Source: an uncultured Erysipelotrichaceae bacterium
GTDB lineage: Bacteria; Bacillota_I; Bacilli_A; Erysipelotrichales; Erysipelotrichaceae
Reading direction: 5' to 3'
Assembly: GCA_900315065.1 (NCBI GenBank)
Contig: OMXQ01000022.1
Location: 1 to 32,291, forward strand
DNA length: 32,291 nt
This document shows positions 1 through 6,153 of the stretch, one piece after another. Both the position numbers and the translations under genes were made by a program. The notes under the pieces are model-generated. The model had not been told where the DNA came from. It did not search any database and was given only the letters and a program-made list of their open reading frames with translations. Positions within the stretch are counted from its first letter, which is position 1. Each line of letters begins with the position of its first letter.

Positions 1-169
1 GTATTTTTATTCCCTGTTCTTCAAAATAAGCTTTTGTATATTCCTTAAGGCGTTCTTCAAGCTGTCCCGTTATTACCGGTTTTCTGTATTTTGTGACTAA
101 TACAAGCTGGTACTGAAGAAGAAAACAGCTGTGTCTGTTTACATAATATCCTTCTTTATTCTGCCTCAT
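1..169 (-). CDS. tnpA: IS200/IS605 Y1 transposase TnpA, N-terminal fragment cut by window edge
   Basis: The minus strand reads in frame from an ATG at 169 to the window edge, giving about 56 residues starting MRQNKEGYYVNRHSCF and continuing through QYQLVLVTKYRKP. The segment 'H-S-C-F-L-L-Q-Y-x-L-V-L-V-T-K-Y-R-K-P-V-I' is the conserved beginning of IS200-like HUH/Y1 transposases, which cut and rejoin single-stranded DNA at hairpin ends. The HUH motif and catalytic tyrosine lie downstream, outside the window, so whether the gene is intact cannot be judged. It is divergent from tnpB with about 110 AT-rich bases between the two starts. Confidence 0.85.
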   Translation of the reverse strand, partial: MRQNKEGYYVNRHSCFLLQYQLVLVTKYRKPVITGQLEERLKEYTKAYFEEQGIKI

Positions 170-279
170 AAATTGCCTCTCAGGATTGATGCAACTGATT
201 ACTTATAGTATAATATAAATAGCAATAAATAAAGCATAATAATGAACATAATATTAATTTTTTATAGGAGTACAACTGA

Positions 280-1539
280 ATGTATTATACCCGCAATGTC
301 AGTATAAAACAGAATAGTCCCCTTTATCCGTATCTGGACAGGATTGCGCATCTTTCCCTCAACCTGTACAATGCGGGTCTTTTCCGTGAGAGACAGCTGA
401 TGACTTCTTCAAAGAAAGCTGAATGTGACTGGTATGATCACGAAAGAGAAATCCGGAAGGAAGCAGCAGGAGTCAGTGACCTCAAAGTGAAACATGTTGT
501 CAGAGACCTGAAATCTTTTTTTGAAGCAATGAAGCAATACAAGACTAATCCCAAGATGTTTACCGGAAAGCCGAAATTACCGGGATACAAGCATAAGGGA
601 GGAACTTCATCCTTTGATATTTCTAACCAGGACTGTGCGATTTATCAGAATAAGAAAGGTTCCTATTCAGCCAAGCTCCCTCTGATCAGAGAACGTGTAA
701 GTCTTGGAAAGAAAATTCCCGGAAGATTGAAAGAAGTCCATGTCTGCAGGAAACACGATACATATGTTATTTCGTTTGTTTTTGATGACGGGAAAGGAAT
801 ACCTGCAGTTAAGGAAGAAAGCTGCAGAATTGCCTCGATTGATCTGGGCGTAAACAATCTGATGGCAGTGACAAACAACTGCGGACTGGAGTGCATTCTG
901 TTTAACGGGAAACCGCTGAAAGCAGTGAATCAGCTGTACAGTAAAAAATGTGCGAAACTTGCGAGCGCAATGACAAAAGGAAGTGATAAAAAACTTGAAT
1001 CGACAAAGCAATACAGGAGCGTATGTCTGAAAAGAAACAACCGGATTCATGATTATCTGCTGAAAAGTGCAAAGCTGTTCATTACATGGTGCGTAGAAAA
1101 TCGTATCGACACTGTAGTAATCGGAGCCAATGCATTCTGGAAGCAGGAAGTGGATATGGGCAGTCAGAACAATCAGACCTTTGTACAGATTCCTTATGAT
1201 CAGCTGAAAAGAATGATCCAATGGCAATGTGAAAGAAACGGAATACGATATGAGGAGCAGGAAGAATCTTATACATCAAAGGCATCCTTTCCGGATCGGG
1301 ATGATATCCCGCTGTATGAAGAAACGGATGACGAAGATGAAAAGAAAGAAAAGCCTGTATTCAAAGGCACTCGTATCAGAAGAGGCATATATCAGTCCTG
1401 GAATGGAACAAAGATCAATGCCGATCTGAATGGAAGTGCAAACATATTACGGAAAAAGTTTGGAGAAGTATTTGTAACAGAGCCGGATTTCAGTAATGTC
1501 AGATACATACTGCATCCGGATATTGCATTAAACAGGTAA
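280..1539 (+). CDS. tnpB: TnpB (IS605 OrfB), RNA-guided nuclease family, with altered RuvC-II and no zinc finger
   Basis: The product has 419 residues, a normal TnpB length. The start follows an AGGAG site 9 bases upstream. An N-terminal helical region (about 1-180) precedes a split RuvC nuclease. RuvC-I is IASIDLGVNNL with D188. RuvC-III is NADLNGSANI with D382. At the usual RuvC-II position the sequence is TVVIGANAFWKQ (279-289), without the expected glutamate. A glutamate pair follows in EEQEESYTSKASF (E328/E329), and a rearranged glutamate is known in some TnpB groups. The usual CxxC...CxxC zinc finger between RuvC-II and RuvC-III is absent, replaced by an acidic stretch at about 347-357. 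Family members use an RNA from the element's right end to cut DNA at the donor site. Whether this one is active is an inference. Confidence 0.92.
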   Translation: MYYTRNVSIKQNSPLYPYLDRIAHLSLNLYNAGLFRERQLMTSSKKAECDWYDHEREIRKEAAGVSDLKVKHVVRDLKSFFEAMKQYKTNPKMFTGKPKLPGYKHKGGTSSFDISNQDCAIYQNKKGSYSAKLPLIRERVSLGKKIPGRLKEVHVCRKHDTYVISFVFDDGKGIPAVKEESCRIASIDLGVNNLMAVTNNCGLECILFNGKPLKAVNQLYSKKCAKLASAMTKGSDKKLESTKQYRSVCLKRNNRIHDYLLKSAKLFITWCVENRIDTVVIGANAFWKQEVDMGSQNNQTFVQIPYDQLKRMIQWQCERNGIRYEEQEESYTSKASFPDRDDIPLYEETDDEDEKKEKPVFKGTRIRRGIYQSWNGTKINADLNGSANILRKKFGEVFVTEPDFSNVRYILHPDIALNR

Positions 1540-1650
1540 CTCAACCTTGAGTAGAGGGGGTGTGGATCTCCCTGGCAGATGCAGTTTGTCTGTCGAAACC
1601 ACGCCTGATATTTTTTCAGACGTGGTAATTCATCATGAACCTTACGGGAA
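1480..1650 (+). ncRNA. Probable TnpB guide RNA (omegaRNA/reRNA) region at the IS right end
   Basis: TnpB guide RNAs normally cover the 3' end of tnpB plus the element's right end, with the guide taken from flanking DNA. Here the tnpB stop is followed by a short self-complementary CTCAA/TTGAG pair near 1540-1551 and then the right-end hairpin. A GGTGTGG segment near 1559-1565 can pair with CCACGCC at 1599-1605, competing with that hairpin, a pseudoknot-like option. The 5' and 3' boundaries are estimates. The placement rests on family knowledge and visible pairing only. Confidence 0.4.
1599..1625 (+). repeat. IS605 right-end subterminal hairpin
   Basis: CCACGCCTGA (1599-1608) pairs with TCAGACGTGG (1616-1625) around a 7-base T-rich loop, giving ten positions with one C-A mismatch. 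It lies 60 bases after the tnpB stop. An imperfect hairpin here is what the TnpA dimer recognises at the element's right end. With its internal T-run it might also pass for a terminator, but no U-tract follows the stem. Confidence 0.7.
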
Positions 1651-1660
1651 AATCTGTCCA

Positions 1661-1872
1661 ATCAGCTGCAGGAATATGAACTTCTTTGAATATTTTAATA
1701 GCATCTTGCCAGAAGAAAGTACTCCCCGAACGGGTAGTTGTCTCTGATAAAAAAGAAAGCAGCAAAATCGGGCTTTTATACAATCTTATATTCAGAAACT
1801 ACCTGATTGAGTAGTGGAAACGCAATCTCTTTTGTGTTATGAAAATGCAGATAGGGAGAGGGGTGGTTCAAA
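1661..1872. other. Intergenic region between IS605 right end and HD-GYP gene
   Basis: About 210 bases follow the insertion sequence. I see no gene of convincing quality. The region should hold the promoter of the HD-GYP gene, but no -35/-10 pair stands out. A purine-rich ribosome-binding stretch (GGGAGAGGGG) lies about 10 bases before the ATG at 1873. I looked for a c-di-GMP riboswitch because of the downstream gene and did not find its conserved core. Confidence 0.5.
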
Positions 1873-4083
1873 ATGGAAAAATCAGACTGGAAAAACAAAA
1901 TCATCACAGGATGCAAAATCAGCTTTGCCATCATATTTGCCATCTACCTCTGTCTCATTGTGGTCTCCCTCATTTTCCCCCAGGAACACTTTTCCTTCTT
2001 CAACGGCCAGGCTGCGATGCTTCATGACGGCTTTGTCATCAAAGACTCAGGCGAAGAGATCACAATCCCGCGTGACAACGATTCGCGCTATCCTGACGGC
2101 ATAACCATTGCCGGCACTTTGCCTGACAACATCAATGATAAAGATTATCTTCTGGTCCGCCTGGCTCATCAGGACTGCACTGTAACCATTGACGGCAAGG
2201 TTGTTTATGATCAGGACTATACAAAAGAAAGAGCAGGCAACCATTCCATCTTTGCCTCTCACGGCGGCTATACTGCCCTGATTTCCCTGCAGGAAGAAGA
2301 TGCAGGCAAACCGATTGAAATCACCTATATCGGCAGTCTTCCCGGCTATGCCTCCACCATCGGCATGATGGCAATCGGCACCTACAGCCAGATCATGTCT
2401 ACGCTTCTGCACTACGCCGGCGTCAGTGTCTTCTTTGCCACCTGCGGACTGATTCTCGGCATTCTGATGACCATTGCCGGTCTTGACCAGCTCCACCGCT
2501 CAAAACAGGACATCGTCTTTCATGCCGGTGTCTTCTCCATCTTCATTTCCATCTGGGCATTATGTGACAACGTGATGCGTCAGGCCTATCTCAATGACCT
2601 GAGCATGGGCTTCTATCTGACTTTCCTTTCCTTGTCATTAGCAGTGACGCCGATTGCTTTATTCCTGAATGTCATGCAGCGGAAAAGATACCAGAAATTC
2701 TATTACTTTGTTGCTTTCGGCAATCTGTTCATGGCAATGATCCTCTTCCTGCTGCAGATTCTTCATATCGTCAATTACAACTACTCAATTCCGCTCATCT
2801 GGACGGGTATCGGCATTCTTGTCATCGGGCTGCTGTGTACTGTTATCCTTGACAAGAAAAAAGGTTTCCCTTCCTATCTTGGCGGCGTGTTCCATCTCGG
2901 CACTGCTGTCATGGTCATCTGTGTCATCATCGAAATTCTCCGTGTCAACAAGAGCATCAACTACCAGCGCGGCGGCTATGTCGGCGTCGGTCTCTTCGTC
3001 TTCCAGCTGTCCCTGGCTTTCTCGGGCTGGCGGGCAATCGGCATCAAGAATAAGGAACAAAAAGAGGAAATCATCGCTTCCCGTGAAAAAACAGCTGCCA
3101 TGGGCGTCCAGCTGGTAACGGCTCTGGTCAATGCCGTCGAAGCAAAAGACCCTTATACCAGCGGCCACTCCAACCGGGTTGCCATGTATGCAAGAGAAAT
3201 TGCCAGAAGAGATGGCAAAGACAAGGAATACCTCAAGCGCCTCTTCTATATGGGCATCGTACATGATATCGGCAAGATCAGTATTCCTGACTATATTCTG
3301 CAGAAACCCGGCAGACTGACAGATGAAGAATATGCCATCATCAAGCACCACCCTGAAAAAGGAGAAGAAATTCTCGCCGATGTATCAGAAATGCCGTGGA
3401 TCAACGTCGGTGTCAGATCCCATCACGAAAGATATGACGGCAAAGGCTATCCGGACGGCCTTGCCGGTACTTCCATTCCGGAAGAAGCCCGCATTATTGC
3501 AGTAGCGGATGCCTATGATGCGATGACCAGTGACCGTGCCTATCGATCCCATATGGACCAGGCAAAAGTCAGAAAGATCATAGAAGAAGGAAAAGGAAGC
3601 CAGTTCGATCCTCACTTTGCGGATATCATGATTCAGATGATAGATGAAGATACTGCCTATTCCATGCACGGCAGCACCGGTTCCGATCTGCTCGGCATTG
3701 TCTCTCTGACCCTGCATCTGGAAAAAGCTGCCCGGGAAGCAGGTGCTTTCTACACAAGTGAAGACAGTTTCCAGGAAATCTACAACTTCCTGAAAAAATA
3801 TGCCCGCCGCAATCACACGCATATCCAGCTGATCTTACTGACCATGCAGGAAGGAAAAGGCGACCAGGCTGCAGCCTGTATAAAACTCACAGATGCCATC
3901 CGCAATACAATCCGGTCTTCTGATATCATGGCTGCTGTCAATGAATCCCAGTACATGGTAATTCTGATGGATTCCACTTCTGAAAATACGCGCACAGTCA
4001 TCGAAAGAATCAGAAGCGCATACGGGGCTGAATATATGCACAGCTTCCCGTTCTCTTATGAAATAAAACAGGTCGAAGGATAA
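1873..4083 (+). CDS. Membrane HD-GYP c-di-GMP phosphodiesterase with degenerate C-terminal GGDEF-like domain
   Basis: The 736-residue product has an N-terminal membrane helix (about 16-37), an extracytoplasmic segment (about 45-165) and seven hydrophobic helices between about 175 and 388, an arrangement like 7TM sensor proteins. A short linker leads to an HD-GYP domain (about 405-595) with H464-D465 in VHDIGK and HHERYDGKGYPDGL at 517-530. All expected metal and GYP residues are visible, so c-di-GMP hydrolysis is likely. The last 120 residues (about 610-736) resemble a GGDEF domain fold: LTDAIRNTIRSSDIMAAV then NESQY where GGDEF would be. It is therefore probably catalytically dead. The gene converges on a GGDEF-EAL gene and shares a terminator with it. 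The sensed signal is unknown. Confidence 0.9.
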   Translation: MEKSDWKNKIITGCKISFAIIFAIYLCLIVVSLIFPQEHFSFFNGQAAMLHDGFVIKDSGEEITIPRDNDSRYPDGITIAGTLPDNINDKDYLLVRLAHQDCTVTIDGKVVYDQDYTKERAGNHSIFASHGGYTALISLQEEDAGKPIEITYIGSLPGYASTIGMMAIGTYSQIMSTLLHYAGVSVFFATCGLILGILMTIAGLDQLHRSKQDIVFHAGVFSIFISIWALCDNVMRQAYLNDLSMGFYLTFLSLSLAVTPIALFLNVMQRKRYQKFYYFVAFGNLFMAMILFLLQILHIVNYNYSIPLIWTGIGILVIGLLCTVILDKKKGFPSYLGGVFHLGTAVMVICVIIEILRVNKSINYQRGGYVGVGLFVFQLSLAFSGWRAIGIKNKEQKEEIIASREKTAAMGVQLVTALVNAVEAKDPYTSGHSNRVAMYAREIARRDGKDKEYLKRLFYMGIVHDIGKISIPDYILQKPGRLTDEEYAIIKHHPEKGEEILADVSEMPWINVGVRSHHERYDGKGYPDGLAGTSIPEEARIIAVADAYDAMTSDRAYRSHMDQAKVRKIIEEGKGSQFDPHFADIMIQMIDEDTAYSMHGSTGSDLLGIVSLTLHLEKAAREAGAFYTSEDSFQEIYNFLKKYARRNHTHIQLILLTMQEGKGDQAAACIKLTDAIRNTIRSSDIMAAVNESQYMVILMDSTSENTRTVIERIRSAYGAEYMHSFPFSYEIKQVEG

Positions 4084-4098
4084 TCCCTCCGGCCTTTT
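4067..4098. terminator. Bidirectional rho-independent terminator between the two c-di-GMP genes
   Basis: GGTCGAAGGA (4071-4080) pairs imperfectly with CCCTCCGGCC (4085-4094) around a 4-base loop. TTTT follows on the plus strand, and a T-rich tract (TGTTTTATTT) follows on the minus strand. It spans the HD-GYP stop and lies just beyond the stop of the convergent GGDEF-EAL gene, so it can serve both. Confidence 0.7.
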
Positions 4099-4101
4099 CG
4101 C

Positions 4102-5451
4102 TTATTTTGCATCAAATCTTTTGGAATTCAGCTGGCTGGTGATTTCATTCATCGAAACCGGCTTGGAAAAGTAATAGCCCTGAACAGTCGTGAAGCCGAT
4201 GTCTTTCAGAAACTGATACTGCTCCCTGGTTTCAACACCCTCAATGACAGTATCGATGCCAAGCTGCTTGTCCATATTGACAATGGAAGAAAGAATAATC
4301 TTTGTACTAGGGTTGCTTGCGTAATCACTGGCAAAGTTCATATTGATCTTCAAAGTATCGAAATCATAGTCTTTCAGATCACGCAGGGACGCATAGCTGG
4401 AGCCGAAATTATCCACCCAGATGCCATAGCCTGCCTGATGGAACTTATAGATGGTATCCCGGATATGATGAGAAACATCACCCATGACAAATTCCTTGAT
4501 TTCCAATTTCAGATACCTGGTCGGAATCTCATAGGACTGACGAATCTTTTCAATTTCCCCATAGGCATCACAGAACTGGAAATCATCAACAGACATATTG
4601 AAAGAAACCGGCAGAATATTTCTGCCTTCCTGCATCATCTGATGCATCTCTTCACAAGTCGCCCGGATAATTTCAAGATCCACCAGATAACTCTTGTGCT
4701 GCATCTCCAGAGCAGAGATAAACTGAGCCGGACTTATTATGCCAAGCTTTGGATCCTGCCACCTTGCAAGGGCTTCTGAACCGCAGATCTGTCCTGTTTC
4801 AGAATCTACCATCGGCTGGTAGTAAGGCTGAATCCACTTCTTATCAATCGCTTCCTGGATATGATTGACGATATAGTCACGCATGTCAAAATAGCGGTTG
4901 ACTTCCGTTGCATTGGTATCGTCTTTGCCGCAGCCGATAATGGTATTGCGGCCTTCTTTCTTGGCTCTGTATAAATTCTGATCAGCGAGATGTATCATCT
5001 GTCTGAGTTCATCCGCATTTTCTGCTTTTCCAAATACATAGCCGCATGAAATCCTAATCGTGGTTTCCTTGTCCGTGATCATAAACTTGGACAGGTCACG
5101 GCGGACTCTGGCATCTTTTTCCAATAAAGTTTCTTTATCTGTAAACGGAGCAATCACAATAAATTCATCGCCGCCGTAACGATAACCTGCTTCGGAACCA
5201 TATCTGTTCTGCAGAGCGGCACCCAGCTTGGTCAGTACTGCATCCCCGCATTCATGTCCGTATTTATCGTTGTAATCCTTGAACTCATCGACATCCACCA
5301 TCATGACGAAAAGCAGATGACCAACCAGATGATCAAAATCATTTCTGAGCGCTTCCCGGTTTTTCAATCCGGTCAGGACATCTCTGTCATTGTTATTATT
5401 TTCCGGTCTTTCTGAAGAGAAGAAGAACCGAACCTTCTGTATCAGATTCAT
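4102..5451 (-). CDS. GGDEF-EAL protein: probable diguanylate cyclase with impaired EAL domain
   Basis: The product has 449 residues, no membrane segment and no recognisable sensor domain. The GGDEF domain (about 20-175) has an intact YRYGGDEF signature at about 90-97, so c-di-GMP synthesis is plausible. No RxxD inhibitory site is visible just before it. The EAL domain (about 205-440) keeps SEALARW, the asparagine in FNMS, the glutamates in LEIKEF and IEGVET, and VQGYYF. However, the DDFG motif reads DNFG (347-350) and the KID motif reads KIN (368-370). Both changes replace metal-site aspartates, so hydrolase activity is probably lost. The start at 5451 has AGGA 8 bases upstream. An in-frame TTG at 5481 would add ten residues but lacks a good site. 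Confidence 0.88.
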   Translation of the reverse strand: MNLIQKVRFFFSSERPENNNNDRDVLTGLKNREALRNDFDHLVGHLLFVMMVDVDEFKDYNDKYGHECGDAVLTKLGAALQNRYGSEAGYRYGGDEFIVIAPFTDKETLLEKDARVRRDLSKFMITDKETTIRISCGYVFGKAENADELRQMIHLADQNLYRAKKEGRNTIIGCGKDDTNATEVNRYFDMRDYIVNHIQEAIDKKWIQPYYQPMVDSETGQICGSEALARWQDPKLGIISPAQFISALEMQHKSYLVDLEIIRATCEEMHQMMQEGRNILPVSFNMSVDDFQFCDAYGEIEKIRQSYEIPTRYLKLEIKEFVMGDVSHHIRDTIYKFHQAGYGIWVDNFGSSYASLRDLKDYDFDTLKINMNFASDYASNPSTKIILSSIVNMDKQLGIDTVIEGVETREQYQFLKDIGFTTVQGYYFSKPVSMNEITSQLNSKRFDAK

Positions 5452-5752
5452 AATCTTGTCCTGAAATGCGCTCCTTTCCAACAGATTTGAATTCTATATC
5501 CCTGTCTTTCATAATTTTTACATATATTTGAGAATTTGCAACCAAAGGAAACAGATTATCAGGCAATGTTCACACACTGCATAATTATTGGAAAATATTA
5601 ACTATTATCAGAAAGCCTTCTGCAACAGTATTTTTTGTCCTTCCATTCCGTTTTCATTTTCTATGAACTGCTCCATAAGAAAATTTAAAACTTTATACAT
5701 GGAAGATACACTCCCCGAACAGGTAAAGAAGCAAATGAAAAAGAAGAGAAAG
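5452..5752. other. Intergenic region between hypA and the GGDEF-EAL gene
   Basis: About 300 bases lie between the hypA stop and the GGDEF-EAL start, both minus strand. The half next to the GGDEF-EAL gene is AT-rich and should carry its promoter. The half next to hypA is purine-rich on the plus strand. I see no convincing terminator hairpin after hypA and no gene with a ribosome-binding site, so some readthrough from the hyp operon is possible. Confidence 0.4.
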
Positions 5753-6148
5753 TTACAGCTTCTCCACTGAAACCAGCTCTTCTTCATTTTTATTTTCATC
5801 ATCTGTCTCTGCTTCGACTTCCTTGATGATGCACTCATTTCCGGTAAGCAGCCAGGTATTGCCGCCATGGCAATAAGGACACTCCCGGCCGTATTTAACG
5901 GTCGGGTATTCCTTTTCGCAATCGCCGCAATAAGAGATCGCCGGCAATGTTTCCAGCTTCAGATCACAATCCTTCAGCAAAGGATGACGGTCACGGAAAT
6001 AATTCCAGCAATCCACAAACAAATCGGTAATGATGCCGGAAACTTCACCTACCTGCAAAGTTACGGAACCATATTTGGTGATGTGCTGTTCGGGTGCCAT
6101 TTCATCGAGGGTTTTGGCAAGATGCGTTACAATCCCCATTTCATGCAT
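5753..6148 (-). CDS. hypA: Hydrogenase/nickel enzyme maturation protein HypA
   Basis: The 131-residue product begins MHEMG, the conserved N-terminus in which His2 and Glu3 bind nickel in HypA/HybF. A zinc-finger pair follows: CGDC at about 74-77 and CPYC at about 91-94. The C-terminal tail (about 112-131) is acidic and longer than in typical HypA (about 115 residues). HypA passes nickel to target enzymes together with the GTPase HypB. The gene is last in the operon, 5 bases after the oxidoreductase stop, with no strong ribosome-binding site of its own, so translational coupling is likely. No hypC-F or hydrogenase genes are in the window. Confidence 0.93.
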   Translation of the reverse strand: MHEMGIVTHLAKTLDEMAPEQHITKYGSVTLQVGEVSGIITDLFVDCWNYFRDRHPLLKDCDLKLETLPAISYCGDCEKEYPTVKYGRECPYCHGGNTWLLTGNECIIKEVEAETDDENKNEEELVSVEKL

Positions 6149-6153
6149 AAGCT

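Larger units (their letters stand above)
1..1660. mobile_element. IS200/IS605-family insertion sequence (left end outside window)
   Basis: A minus-strand Y1 transposase start (1-169) lies back to back with a plus-strand tnpB gene (280-1539). This divergent tnpA/tnpB layout is typical of IS605-type elements. Beyond tnpB is a strong imperfect hairpin (1599-1625) of the kind that marks the right end in this family. The left end is outside the window. The exact right cleavage point cannot be fixed by eye, so 1660 is approximate. These elements move as single strands and leave no inverted repeats or target duplication, and none is visible. Confidence 0.8.

Noticed and set aside
1760-1870. Possible c-di-GMP riboswitch before the HD-GYP gene
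   Set aside because: Only scattered fragments resemble the conserved core; the paired arms and tetraloop-receptor features are not visible.
1717-5719. The same 11-mer ACTCCCCGAAC near 1719 (beyond the IS605 end) and near 5709
   Set aside because: Many 11-base matches are expected by chance in 32 kb, and the flanks do not align well, so it is not evidence of a repeat element.
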